Below, piece by piece: positions 53,263 to 63,200 of a stretch of DNA of 64,000 nt. Origin of the DNA: JASLMY01 sp965226475. GTDB taxonomy: Bacteria > Pseudomonadota > Alphaproteobacteria > GCA-2731375. The first letter of the stretch is position 1. Each line of letters begins with the position of its first letter. The translations under genes and the position numbers were made by a program. The notes under the pieces were generated by a model that worked only from the letters and a program-made list of their open reading frames with translations, ran no database searches and was not told the DNA's origin. The stretch is from assembly GCA_965226475.1 (NCBI GenBank), contig CBDDDJ010000004.1:248001-312000 (forward strand). Direction: 5' to 3'.

Positions 53263-54441
53263 ATGGCGAAAACGGCACGAGCGACGACGAGGCGGCTGGC
53301 CTGGGCCGGCTACGTGGTCCTGCTGGCCGGCGCCGGCGCGATCGGCGTCCACTTCGGTTGGCGAGGCCAACCGGCTTTCCACCAGCCGACCCTGACGCCC
53401 GAGGTGGCCTCTCGAGCCTCGCCGGCCTCTCGAGCTTCGCCGGCCTCTCGAGCCTCGCCGGCCTCTCGAGCCTCGCCGACTTCTCAAGCCTCGCGGACGC
53501 CGCTTGCCTCGGTGGCCTCTTCGGCCTCGCGCGCGCCGGAGAATGGCGACGCGGATGCCCGGGCGCTCGGCGAGATTGCCCCCGCCGCCGCTGGCGGAGC
53601 GCCGACGGGGACCGTCGCCGCGGGCGACGCGGAACCGCCTTCCTTCGATATCGTCCGGGTTTCGCGCGATGGTGACGCGGTGTTGGCCGGGCGGGCGCCC
53701 GTCGGCTCCCGCGTCACGGTCAACGAGGGCGGGCGGCCTGTCGCCCGCGTGGCGGCGCGCGGCGGCCAGTGGGCGGTCGTGCTGGAGGAGCCCCTTCGCC
53801 CGGGCCCGAGGGCGCTGACCGTCGAGGCCGCACTCCCCGACGGCGAGAAACGGGCGGGCGCGGCGCCGGTCATGGTCCTGGTTCCCGAGCGGACCGAGGC
53901 GACCGCTATCGTCGTCCAACTCGCGGCCGCCGCGGGCGAATCGAGTGTCGTGCTGGGCCCGTCGCAATCTCCCGACGCGCCGGTCGCGCTGCTATTGACG
54001 ACCGTCGATCACGGCGCGGTGGGCGGTCCTTCCCTCGCCGGCTCCGCGCCCGAAGGCCGCGCGTTGCGCGCCTATTTGGACGGCCGGCCGATCGGCGTCG
54101 CGCGGGCGATGGCCGGCGATACCTGGCGCCTGGTGCCGGCCGATCCGGTGCGGCCAGGGCGCTATCGGCTGAGGATCGATCAGATCGCCGAGGACGGCGG
54201 GGTGGAGGCGCGGATCGAGGTCCCGTTCCACCGTCCGGCGGCGGAGGATGTGGCGCCCCGCGAGGCGGAGCGGCGGATCGTCATCCAGCGGGGGACCAAT
54301 CTCTGGCGCATCGCCCGGCGGACTTACGGCAAGGGGGTACTCTACACAACCATCTACCGGGCCAACGCGGACCAGATCCGGGATCCGAACCTGATCTATC
54401 CGGGGCAGGTTTTCACGCTGCCGAGGACCGCGACGCGTTGA
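53263..54441 (+). CDS. LysM domain protein with a low-complexity linker
   Basis: 392 residues. A membrane anchor near the N-terminus (LAWAGYVVLLAGAGAIGVHF) is followed by a Ser/Arg/Ala/Pro repeat linker (ASRASP repeated about five times). Two Ig-like or Big-like beta regions come next (FDIVRVSRDGDAVLAGRAPV, SRVTVNEGGRPVARVAARGG). The LysM domain is at the C-terminus (IVIQRGTNLWRIARRTYGKG, then YPGQVFTLPRTATR). It probably binds peptidoglycan in the periplasm; this layout is common in Rhodospirillales, but the specific role is unknown. It converges and overlaps by 29 nt with the next gene. Confidence 0.85.
   Translation: MAKTARATTRRLAWAGYVVLLAGAGAIGVHFGWRGQPAFHQPTLTPEVASRASPASRASPASRASPASRASPTSQASRTPLASVASSASRAPENGDADARALGEIAPAAAGGAPTGTVAAGDAEPPSFDIVRVSRDGDAVLAGRAPVGSRVTVNEGGRPVARVAARGGQWAVVLEEPLRPGPRALTVEAALPDGEKRAGAAPVMVLVPERTEATAIVVQLAAAAGESSVVLGPSQSPDAPVALLLTTVDHGAVGGPSLAGSAPEGRALRAYLDGRPIGVARAMAGDTWRLVPADPVRPGRYRLRIDQIAEDGGVEARIEVPFHRPAAEDVAPREAERRIVIQRGTNLWRIARRTYGKGVLYTTIYRANADQIRDPNLIYPGQVFTLPRTATR
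53407..53490 (+). repeat. 18-bp tandem repeat in the LysM gene
   Basis: About four and a half units of CCTCTCGAGCCTCGCCGG (with small changes), translating to repeated ASRASP. Being a multiple of three it can expand or contract without a frame change, so length variation between strains is likely. Confidence 0.85.
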
Positions 54442-54931
54442 CGTCCGGGACCCAACCCGAAAGGGATCGGCGAAACACGTCGAGGTGCGGCATCGCCGCC
54501 AGCGCGCCCTGGACGCAGGCGGCCGCGAGGCGTGGACCATTGATTGGTTGTGCGACCGGCGTCTGGACCACGAAGACGACCTCTTGGCCCGGGCCGAGGC
54601 TGAAACGGCCCTCGGTCCGGTTGGGCGCGCGGACCAGAAAACTCGCGATCCGGGCGCGTTCTCCGGCGTCCTCCGCGCTATAGGGCAGGACGCATATCCC
54701 GATGGCCTGGCTCAGCCTGACCGCGTCGCCATGTCTCTCGACAATGCCGTCGATCTCCAGTCCACGCCAATGATAGGAGAAGCTGGCGGGGAGGGTTGTC
54801 TCCCCCCATTCGAGCGCGGCCTCGGCATGCTCGAGGGCCCCCTCTAGCAGAACGACATCGCCACTCGCCGGCGCCGCCGAGGCGTCGGAATCGAAGTTCG
54901 CTAAGTTTGTCACTGTCCCCTCGCGCGTCAA
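54413..54931 (-). CDS. Hypothetical protein
   Basis: 172 residues at most. A soluble, balanced sequence: ASGDVVLLEGALEHAEAALE, FSYHWRGLEIDGIVERHGDA, ARIASFLVRAPNRTEGRFSL, and INGPRLAAACVQGALAAMPH. I recognise no domain. The first codon is a TTG and no ATG exists near it, so the start is uncertain (a GTG six codons in is possible). A hairpin (AACCTCGC and GCGAGGTT at 54930-54963) overlaps the proposed start. It overlaps the LysM gene end to end. Confidence 0.55.
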   Translation of the reverse strand: MTREGTVTNLANFDSDASAAPASGDVVLLEGALEHAEAALEWGETTLPASFSYHWRGLEIDGIVERHGDAVRLSQAIGICVLPYSAEDAGERARIASFLVRAPNRTEGRFSLGPGQEVVFVVQTPVAQPINGPRLAAACVQGALAAMPHLDVFRRSLSGWVPDVNASRSSAA

Positions 54932-55035
54932 CCTCGCCCCTGTTATTTACCGCCCGCGAGGTTAAATATGCCTAAATGCCAAGCTGTGACGGGCTCGTTT
55001 TGTAGCGCACCCGGTTCCTTGGACACAAGTTTGTC

Positions 55036-55941
55036 TCACGCGGCGGGCCTGATTGAGATCGCGGCGTGCCACGCCTGACGAGCTTGAGCGGGGCTCAGGT
55101 AGCCGTTCTTTTCGACGATCCACTGGGCATTGTAGAGTTCGACGAAGTCGCGGACGGCGTCCCGCAGCTCCGCGATGTTGCGGTAGATGCGACCATGGAT
55201 GATCTGTTCCTTCAGCGTGCGATTGAACCGCTCGGCGACGCCGTTGGTCTGGGGCTCGGCGACGAAGGCGTAGGACGGCTGGATGCCCCAGAACTTGATC
55301 TGGTTGGTGAAGTGGTCCGACAGATACTGGGAGCCGTGATCCATCCGCAAGGCCAGCCCCCGAGCCGCGCCGGCCGCGGTCGAGCCATACAGCCCGGCAA
55401 GCCCCATGGAGATCGGCTGCAGGGCGGCGAAGCGGTCGCCGCGCTTGCAGACATGCTAGCCGACACACTCGGCGTTCCAATGCTCGACGGCGGTGAAGAT
55501 CCAGCCCCAGCCGTCGTCCACCGTGAACACCCGAACGCCATCGGTGCCCCACATGAGGTTCGGGGCATGAGTGATGATCTCACCGTCATGGGGATTGCCG
55601 CCACGGCGGCGGCAGCGATGGGGCGAGAGCAGATTGTTCTCGCGCATCAGGCGGAGCACCCGCTTGCGGGCAACCCGGATGTCGCGACAGACCCGAAGCC
55701 GAGCCCAGACCTTGCGGTAGCCCTCGCCCTCCCAGGGCGATGCCTCCAGGTCGGCTTCGATCGCCACCAGCAGCGCCTGGTCCGAGATCGCGGGCTTCGG
55801 TCCCCGACGCTTTGCCGGCGGCTGCTCGGCGTGCTGGCCGGAGGTCATGGCGTAGAACGAGGAGCGGGCCATGCCCCAGGCGGCGCAGACCCGCCGCAGG
55901 CCGTAGGCCAGACCCGTGCCGGGCGAGGTGGCGGCACTCAT
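55036..55941 (-). pseudogene. IS3-family transposase OrfB with premature stop
   Basis: Reads SPGTGLAYGLRRVCAAWGMA, RSSFYAM and the rve core: ITHAPNLMWGTDGVRVFTVD (first Asp), then ECVG followed by TAG (near 55456-55458) and HVCKRGDRFAALQPISMGLA, RMDHGSQYLSDHFTNQIKFW (second Asp) and NGVAERFNRTLKEQIIHGRI (Glu). The stop lies between the first and second catalytic residues, so the product is inactive unless readthrough occurs. Confidence 0.9.
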
Positions 55942-56348
55942 CGCCGCGACCTCCGCCGCCCCAAAGGGCCGAAGGTCTCCGTCTTGGCCTCCAGCAGTTC
56001 CACCTGCATGGTCAACTCTCCGATCCGCTTCATGGCGCTATCCAGTTCCGCCTGCACCGGATCGCCCTTGCGTTGCTTGAGCGAGGCGTCGATCCCGCCG
56101 ATCGCTTTCTCACGCCACTGCTCGAGCCGGAAGATCTCTACGCCCAACTGGCGCGACAGAAGTTGCACCGGCTCGTCACGCAAAAGCCGCAGAACGACCT
56201 CACGCTTGCGCGCCACCGTCCATCGCTGGCCAAGTCCCAGCGGGCCTGCCGGCAAAGCCTGGCCTGGGGAAAACGTGGACGAGCCAAGCTCGCCCGCATT
56301 TACCACAGGCCCATCAACAGCAACTTTCTTCTCAAAATTATCGGCCAT
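55938..56348 (-). CDS. IS3-family OrfA
   Basis: About 136 residues from an ATG with AGGAGG upstream (MADNFEKKVAVDGPVVNAGE). The central RWTVARKREVVLRLLRDEPV, QLLSRQLGVEIFRLEQWREK is the helix-turn-helix, and MKRIGELTMQVELLEAKTET is a leucine-zipper-like coiled coil. It overlaps orfB by 4 nt. In IS3 elements OrfA normally joins OrfB by a -1 frameshift; here OrfB is broken. Confidence 0.85.
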   Translation of the reverse strand: MADNFEKKVAVDGPVVNAGELGSSTFSPGQALPAGPLGLGQRWTVARKREVVLRLLRDEPVQLLSRQLGVEIFRLEQWREKAIGGIDASLKQRKGDPVQAELDSAMKRIGELTMQVELLEAKTETFGPLGRRRSRR

Positions 56349-56490
56349 GTTCCGGTCCTCCTTGGACACTTCGATTAAGCCAATTCTGTGTCCAAGGAAA
56401 TCGGGTCCGACTCATGACGGGCTCGTTTCGTCACGACCCGGCAAGCGCGGCCACGCGGGCGAGCCGATGTGGGAAGTGCCCGCGTGGCGC

Positions 56491-56655
56491 CTAGCGTGGT
56501 GGATTTGAAGTTCCTCCTATTTTTGGGGCAGGCACGGCGAGGTACTTCAAATCCGTAAACCACGCTAGATTCTTGATTCTGCTAGTGTCCCTGTCGAATC
56601 GGAAGTTCGTCCGGCGCCTGCCATCAATGCCACGAACTTCCGATTCGGGACCTAG
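56491..56655. repeat. Dispersed palindromic repeat, copy 2 (two hairpins)
   Basis: Hairpin A: CTAGCGTGG, then GGATTTGAAGTTCCTC, pairs with GAGGTACTTCAAATCC, then CCACGCTAG (56491-56568). Hairpin B: CGAATCGGAAGTTCGT (56595-56610) pairs perfectly with ACGAACTTCCGATTCG (56632-56647), 21-nt loop. The first 110 bp match 13604-13700. It lies upstream of the ABC exporter gene and may affect its leader; no protein is evident. Confidence 0.8.
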
Positions 56656-56744
56656 GGGCAACAAGGTTCTCATTTATGGGAACCCCGATCAGTCCGGGCT
56701 CGCGTCCTCCTCGGCGCGCGGCCGGCGGATGTGGAGATGGCGAG

Positions 56745-58613
56745 ATGCATGGCCACGCCGGCCCCCCGAGCGACCCGGCGCGCGAGGGACGACAGCTCGC
56801 GACGCTCGCGACGCTCATGCGCCATCTCTGGCCGGGCGGCCGCCTCGATCTCAAGGTCCGCGTCGTCGTCGCGCTGGGGTTCCTCGTCGCGGCCAAGATG
56901 GTCACTGTCTGTGTGCCCTTCCTCTACAAGGGCGCGGTCGACGCGCTCGACGTGGCCGCCGGGGCGCCGATCCTGATCCCGACCGGATTCATCATCGCCT
57001 ATGGCCTGGCGCGGATGTTCTCCCAGGGCTTTGCCGAACTGCGCGACGCGGTCTTCGCCAGGGTCGGCCAGCACGCGGTCCGCTCCGTGGCGCTCGGTAC
57101 TTTTCTCCACCTCCATGCGCTCTCTCTGCGTTTTCATCTGGAGCGGCGGACCGGAGGGCTCAGCCGGGTGATCGAGCGGGGCACCAAGGGGATCGACTTC
57201 CTGCTCCGCTTCAGCCTGTTCAACGTGCTGCCGACGTTCTTCGAGATCGCCATGGTCTCGGTGATCCTGGTCGTCGCCTACGATGCCTGGTTCGCGCTCG
57301 TCACCTTCGTTTCGGTGGTTGGATACATCTCCTACACCTTCCTGGTCACCGAGTGGCGGATCCGCCTGCGGCGCGAGATGAACAGTTCGGACGCCGAAGC
57401 GAACTCGCGGGCGATCGACAGCCTGCTGAATTTCGAAACGGTGAAATATTTCGGCAACGAGGCACACGAGGCGGCGCGCTTCGACCACTCCCTCGCCCGA
57501 TATCAGCGGGCCGCCGTCGCCAGCCAGACCAGCCTCGCGGCGCTGAACGTCGGCCAGGGCGCCATCATCGCCGCCGGCCTTATCCTGGTGATGGGGATGG
57601 CGGCGAACGGCGTGGCGGAGGGACGAATGACGCTGGGCGACTTCGTTCTAATCAACACCTTCGTGATCCAGCTCTACCAGCCGCTCGGTTTTCTCGGCAC
57701 GGTCTACCGCGAGATCAAGCAGTCGCTGATCGACATGGAGAACATGTTCCAGCTGCTGGAGGTCGAGCGCGAGGTCGAGGACGCACCCGACGCCAAGGCG
57801 ATCCGGCTTTCGGGCGGCGAGATCGTCTTCGATCATGTCGATTTTTCCTATGACGGCATCCGCCCGATCCTGACCGACGTTTCGTTCCGCGTTCCGGCGG
57901 GCCACACCGTGGCGATCGTCGGGCCGTCGGGTGCCGGCAAGTCGACGATTTCCCGCCTGCTCTACCGCTTCTACGACGTCCAGTCGGGTAAAATCGCCAT
58001 CGACGGGCAGGACATTCGCCAGGTCACCCAGGCGAGCCTGCGCGACGCCATCGGCATCGTTCCCCAAGATACGGTGCTGTTCAACGACTCGATTGACTAC
58101 AACATCCGCTATGGCCGTACCGGCGCGAGCGAGGACGAGCGTCGGCGGGCCGCCCAACTGGCGCGGATCGACGACTTCGTCCGCGGCCTGCCGGAGGGAT
58201 ACGACACCCAGGTCGGCGAGCGGGGCCTGAAACTCTCGGGCGGAGAGAAGCAGCGGGTGGCGATCGCCCGCACGATCCTGAAGGACCCGGCCGTGCTGGT
58301 CTTCGACGAGGCGACGTCGGCCCTCGACACCCGAATGGAGCGGGAGATCCAGACCTCGCTCGACGCGGTCAGCCGCGACCGCACCACGCTGGTGGTGGCA
58401 CATCGGCTGTCGACGGTGATCGACGCGGATGAAATCCTGGTGCTGGTGGAGGGCCGGATCGCCGAGCGGGGGACCCATTCCGACCTGTTGGCGAGCGACG
58501 GGGTTTACCAACGGATGTGGAATCGCCAGCAGCGCGAACGGGTCCAACTCGGCGAAGGACACGAGGAAGCGACGGCCGACGCTTATATTCCCGCCGGCCC
58601 GACGCTATTGTGA
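56745..58613 (+). CDS. ATM1/HMT1-type ABC exporter (fused permease and ATPase)
   Basis: About 622 residues; I start at MHGHAGPPSDP after GTGGAGATGGCGAG (a longer frame begins 23 codons earlier). The N-terminal exporter domain has about six helices, with the LNFETVKYFGNEAHEAARFD segment characteristic of ATM1-like transporters. The nucleotide-binding domain has Walker A VGPSGAGKSTISRLLY, Q-loop IVPQDTVLF, signature LSGGEKQRVAIAR, Walker B AVLVFDEATSALD and H-loop VVAHRLSTV. The family exports glutathione-linked sulfur or metal species. It precedes psd and pssA on the same strand. Confidence 0.92.
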   Translation: MHGHAGPPSDPAREGRQLATLATLMRHLWPGGRLDLKVRVVVALGFLVAAKMVTVCVPFLYKGAVDALDVAAGAPILIPTGFIIAYGLARMFSQGFAELRDAVFARVGQHAVRSVALGTFLHLHALSLRFHLERRTGGLSRVIERGTKGIDFLLRFSLFNVLPTFFEIAMVSVILVVAYDAWFALVTFVSVVGYISYTFLVTEWRIRLRREMNSSDAEANSRAIDSLLNFETVKYFGNEAHEAARFDHSLARYQRAAVASQTSLAALNVGQGAIIAAGLILVMGMAANGVAEGRMTLGDFVLINTFVIQLYQPLGFLGTVYREIKQSLIDMENMFQLLEVEREVEDAPDAKAIRLSGGEIVFDHVDFSYDGIRPILTDVSFRVPAGHTVAIVGPSGAGKSTISRLLYRFYDVQSGKIAIDGQDIRQVTQASLRDAIGIVPQDTVLFNDSIDYNIRYGRTGASEDERRRAAQLARIDDFVRGLPEGYDTQVGERGLKLSGGEKQRVAIARTILKDPAVLVFDEATSALDTRMEREIQTSLDAVSRDRTTLVVAHRLSTVIDADEILVLVEGRIAERGTHSDLLASDGVYQRMWNRQQRERVQLGEGHEEATADAYIPAGPTLL

Positions 58614-58645
58614 AACCGATTCCGAGTTTCAGGTGGTGACGCTTC

Positions 58646-59338
58646 ATGGGGACGATCCGCTCGGTGATGACGCCGATTCACTCCGAGGGCTACCGCTTCA
58701 TCGCGATGTTCGTGGCGGCGGCGGCCTTTCTGCTGTGGCTGTGGACGCCACTGGGCGTTATCGCGGTGATCGCCACGCTCTGGTGCGTCTATTTTTTCCG
58801 CGATCCGGCCCGGGTGACGCCGGCGCGCGAGGGGCTCGTCACCAGCCCGGCGGACGGCGTGGTGCAGTCGATCGTCGCCGCCGCGCCGCCGGTCGAACTC
58901 GGCATGGGCGCGCATTCCCGCACCCGCATCGCCGTTTTCATGAATGTCTTCGACGTGCACGTGAACCGTGTCCCCGGCGACGGCGAAATCACCGCGCTCT
59001 CCTATCGGCCGGGCAAGTTCTTCAACGCGTCCCTCGACAAGGCGAGCGAGGACAACGAACGCCAATCGGTCCGCATGACCCTCGACGGCGAGCATGACAT
59101 CGCCTTCGTGCAGATCGCCGGGCTGGTGGCCCGGCGGATCGTATGCGATCTCTATGAGGGACAGCGGGTCCGGGCCGGCGAACGCTTCGGCCTGATCCGT
59201 TTCGGCAGCCGGGTCGACGTCTATCTGGACGACGGTCTGGTGCCGCAGGTGATGGTCGGACAGCGCGCCGTCGCCGGCGAGACGGTCCTGGCGCTCGCCG
59301 GGGGCATTCGGGCGGAACGGCGGGAGGACCGGAACTGA
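58646..59338 (+). CDS. psd: Phosphatidylserine decarboxylase (short type)
   Basis: 230 residues. Two N-terminal hydrophobic segments (FIAMFVAAAAFLLWLW and VIAVIATLWCVYFFRDPARV), LVTSPADGVVQSIV, the His segment FMNVFDVHVNRVPGDG, and the autocleavage site RFGSRVDVYLDD, whose FGS serine becomes the pyruvoyl group. It makes phosphatidylethanolamine in the inner membrane. The TGA stop shares a base with the pssA ATG (TGATG), so the two are translationally coupled. Confidence 0.95.
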   Translation: MGTIRSVMTPIHSEGYRFIAMFVAAAAFLLWLWTPLGVIAVIATLWCVYFFRDPARVTPAREGLVTSPADGVVQSIVAAAPPVELGMGAHSRTRIAVFMNVFDVHVNRVPGDGEITALSYRPGKFFNASLDKASEDNERQSVRMTLDGEHDIAFVQIAGLVARRIVCDLYEGQRVRAGERFGLIRFGSRVDVYLDDGLVPQVMVGQRAVAGETVLALAGGIRAERREDRN

Positions 59339-60126
59339 TGCTCAAGCGGCGGGACCGTCGGCGTCTCGGGCCGATGCCGATCAACAGTCTGATCCCGAAC
59401 ATGCTGACCGTGCTGGCGCTTTCGGCCGGCATGACGGCGATCCGCTTCGCGCTGCAGGAAAAGTGGGAGGCGACGGTGCTGGCGATCGTCGTCGCCGCGG
59501 TACTCGACGGCCTCGACGGCCGCATGGCGCGGTTGCTGAAGGGGGCGACCAAGTTCGGGGCGGAACTCGACTCGCTTTCCGATTTCATCGCCTTCGGCGT
59601 GGCGCCGGCCTTCATCGTCTATCTCTGGAGCATCCATTTCCTGGGCGGCATCGGCTGGGTGGTCTCGCTCGGCTTCGCCGCCTGTTGCGCGCTTCGCCTC
59701 GCGCGCTTCAACACGACGCTCGATTCCGACGAGGAGGAGCCCAACTGGAGCAAGGATTTCTTCATCGGGGTCGCCGCGCCGGCGGGCGCCGGCTTCGCCC
59801 TGATGCCGGTGGTCGCCAGCTTCCTCTTCGGCGACGCTGTCTTCCGCCAGCCCGTCCTCGTCGCCCTCTGGATGATCCTGATCGCCTACCTGATGGTGAG
59901 CCGGATCCCGACATTTTCCTTCAAGCGCCTGCGGGTTGGGCGCGATTACGTCCTGCCGACCCTGATCGTGGTCTGCCTGACGGCGGCCGTGACGGTGACC
60001 TATCCCTGGATCGTCTACACCCTCGTCGGTGCCGGCTATTTCGCCTCCATCCCCTACAGCATCCTGTATCAGCGGCGTCTGCGCCGGCGCGAGGCCGAGG
60101 TACCGGCGGACGATCCCGAACCGTAA
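59338..60126 (+). CDS. pssA: CDP-diacylglycerol-serine O-phosphatidyltransferase
   Basis: 262 residues with about seven helices. CDP-alcohol phosphotransferase signature present: DGLDGRMARLLKGATKFG, then AELDSLSDFIAFG (pattern DG..AR........G...D...D). It makes phosphatidylserine, the substrate of the preceding Psd. Directly coupled to psd by a 1-nt overlap. The 126 bp after it, before the convergent RND gene end, show no clear terminator. Confidence 0.95.
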   Translation: MLKRRDRRRLGPMPINSLIPNMLTVLALSAGMTAIRFALQEKWEATVLAIVVAAVLDGLDGRMARLLKGATKFGAELDSLSDFIAFGVAPAFIVYLWSIHFLGGIGWVVSLGFAACCALRLARFNTTLDSDEEEPNWSKDFFIGVAAPAGAGFALMPVVASFLFGDAVFRQPVLVALWMILIAYLMVSRIPTFSFKRLRVGRDYVLPTLIVVCLTAAVTVTYPWIVYTLVGAGYFASIPYSILYQRRLRRREAEVPADDPEP

Positions 60127-60252
60127 GGCTCGGCCGAGCGCGCGGGCCGCCGCCGTCATATTGCGAAGCTTGGCCATCGCCTGCTCGCGCCCGAGGAAGC
60201 CGAGGCCGCGGTCGGGCGGGGAGACTGGGAATGACCGTTCCGGCCACGACCG

Positions 60253-63200
60253 TCACCCCGCCGCCTGGGCGGCGACGGTCTTCCCGTCCAGGGCCGTCGC
60301 GCGATCCGTCTTCCCGCCGCGCCGTCCCTCAAAGCTCAGCAGGCAGGGGGTGACGACGAGGGTCAGGACGGTGGCGAAGCCGAGACCGAAGGCGACGGCG
60401 GTCGAGAGTTGCACCCACCACTGGGTCGAGGGCGCGCCGTGGCTCACCGCGCGTCCGATCAGGTCGATGTTCAACTGCATGACCATCGGCAGCAGGCCGG
60501 TGATGGTGGTGATGGTGGTCAGTAGCACCGGCCGGAGGCGCTGAGCGCCGGTTCTGAGGATGGCTTCCGTCGTCTCCATGCCCTCGGCCCGCAGGCGGGC
60601 GTAGGTGTCGATCAGCACGATGTTGTTGTTCACCACGATGCCGGCGAGCGAGATGATGCCGATTCCGGTCATGACGATCCCGAAGGTCTGGCCCGTGATC
60701 AGCAGCCCGGCGAAGACGCCGACGGTCGACAGGATCACCGCGCTCAGGATCAGGAAGGCGCGGTAGAAGCTGTTGAACTGGGTGACCAGGATGATTCCCA
60801 TGATGAAGACGGCGACGGCGAAGGCCTTGACGAGGAAGGCCATGGATTCTTTCTGCTTGTCGTCGGCGCCCTTGAAACGAATATCGACGGCGGGATCGAG
60901 CTCCTGTTCGGCGAGCCAGTCGCGAATTTCGCCGACCTTGTCGTCGGCGAGGATGCCCTCCTCGACGTTGGCCTGAACCTTAATCGCCCGTTGTCCATCC
61001 GTGCGCCGGAGCGTCCCGGCCGCCGCCCTGGCCCGCCGGGTGACGAAGTTGCCGATCGGCACCTGCCCCCCCGGCGTCGCGATGCGCAGCCGATCGATTT
61101 GGTCGATGTGGCGTTCGTCGCGCGGGAAGCGCACGCGAATGTCGATCTCGTCGTCCGCGTCGTCGGGCCGGTAGTCGCCCACCTTGATGCCGTTGGTCAC
61201 GAGTTTCACGACATTGCCGACCATCGCGATATCGGCGCCGAAGCGCGCCGCCTGTGCCCGATCGACGTCGATTTCCCATTCGATCCCCTCGAGGGGACGG
61301 CTGTCCTCGATGTCGATCAGACCCGGCTGGCCCTCCATGAATTCACGGATGCGGCGGGCCACCGGCATCAGGCGATCGGGCAGGCGACTTCGGATTTCGA
61401 CCTGAATGTCCTTGCCCGTCGGCGGCCCGGCGGCGGGTTTGCGCGTTTCCACCAGAATGCCGGCGAGATCCGTCGAACGGTCCCGGATCTCTTGCAGAAT
61501 CTCGGCTGCCGGCCGACGCGCCTGCCAGTCGGCGAACTCGAGGAAGATGATCCCGATGACGTCGTCCGATACATCGTCGCCCTCCAGCCGCTGGCCGGAG
61601 CGGGTATAGACCGTATCGATGCCCTTGGCCTCGAGCGCCCGCACTTCGACCTCGCGTACCAGCGCGTCCTTCTCCGCGGTAGAAAGGTTGCCGCGCCCGT
61701 GGACGTAAATCAGCGCCTGTTCCGGCTCGACCTCGGGGAAGAATTCGACGCCGTTGCCCCGCAAGCCGTAATAGGACCAGACGCCGATCAGCAGGGCCAA
61801 CGCCAGGGTGACGACCTTCCACGGATGGCCGATCAGCACGTCGAGGACGCGGACGTAAACGCCGGTCAAGCCGGGCAGCGTGCGAATGTCGCCGCTTTCC
61901 GCCTGGCGCATCGCGCGCATGGCGGCGGGGTCGAGGTTGCCGGCGCGACCGATCTTGGCGCCAAGCGTCGGCACGAAGATGAGCGCGGTGACCAGGGAGC
62001 CGACCAGCGTGACGATCAGCGTGATGGGCAGGAACTTCATGAACTCGCCAACCACGCCCGGCCAGAACAACAGCGGCATGAAGGCGGCGAGCGTCGTCGC
62101 GGTGGACGCCGTGATCGGCCACGCCATGCGTTTCGCGGCCTCGGCATAGGCCCTGGCGCGCGGCTCGCCCTCCGCCATCTTTCGGTCGGCGTACTCCGTC
62201 ACCACGATGGCGCCGTCGACCAGCATGCCCACCGCCAGGATCATGGAAAAAAGAACCACGATGTTGACCGTCAGTCCGGCGCCATCCAGCACCAGCATGC
62301 CGAAGAGGAACGAGGTCGGGATGGCGAGCCCGACGAGCATCGCGGTGCGCAGGCCGAGGGCCGCGACGACCACGATCATCACCAGCAGGATGGCGCTCAA
62401 TACGCTGTTCTGCAGGTCGGAAAGGATATTGCGGATTTGCCGTGAGGCGTCCTGAATGAAGGCGACTTCGACGCCCTCCGGCCAAAGCTTTTGCGCCGCC
62501 TCGACCTTGGCGCGGACCGCCAGAATCGTATCGATGACGTTCTCGCCGATCCGCTTCTTGATCTCGATCGTCACCGCCGGCCGGCCGTCGACGCGGGCAT
62601 GGCCCCGCGCGTCCTTGAAGGTGCGACGCACGCTTGTCACGTCCTGCAAGCGGACCAGACCATCGCCCTCCGCCCGGACCGGAAGGTTCAACAGGTCGGC
62701 GGCCTCGTCGAACAGTCCCGGCACCTTGACGGCGAAGTTGCCCCGCCCGGTATCGAGCGCGCCCGCGGCGATCAAGCGATTGTTGCGGGCGACGGTCTGG
62801 AACAGCTCGATCTCGGAAATACCGTAGCTTTGAAGGCGGACCGGATCGATGATGATCTCCAGCAGCTCTTCCCGGTCGCCGGCGATGTCGGCCTCCAGGA
62901 CACCGGGGATCGCTTCGAGATCCTCCTCCAGATCGCGGGCGATGGCGAAGAGCGCGCGCTCCGGCAGCTCGCCCGAGAGCGTCACCGTCAGCACCGGGAA
63001 GAGGCCGATGTTGACCTCGTTCACCGTCGGCTCGTCGCTGTCTTCCGGCAGGTCGGGCTTGGTTTCGTCGACCTTCTCGCGGACGTCGAGCAGGGCCTGG
63101 TCGGCATCGAAGCCCGCTTCGAACTCCAGTACCACCGAGGCGCGGCCTTCCGACGCGTTGGTCCGCATCTCCTTCACGCCCTCGATCGATCTGAGAGCCT

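Larger units (their letters stand above)
55009..56406 (-). mobile_element. IS3-family insertion sequence (defective)
   Basis: About 1.4 kb with imperfect inverted ends ACCCGGTTCCTTGGACACA and (inward from the right) ACCCGATTTCCTTGGACACA. Just outside lie 14-bp direct repeats TGACGGGCTCGTTT (54987-55000 and 56415-56428), longer than a normal IS3 duplication. It contains orfA and an orfB with an internal stop. Confidence 0.8.

Noticed and set aside
53407..53490. 18-bp repeats considered as CRISPR
   Set aside because: Contiguous units without spacers, in frame inside the LysM gene.
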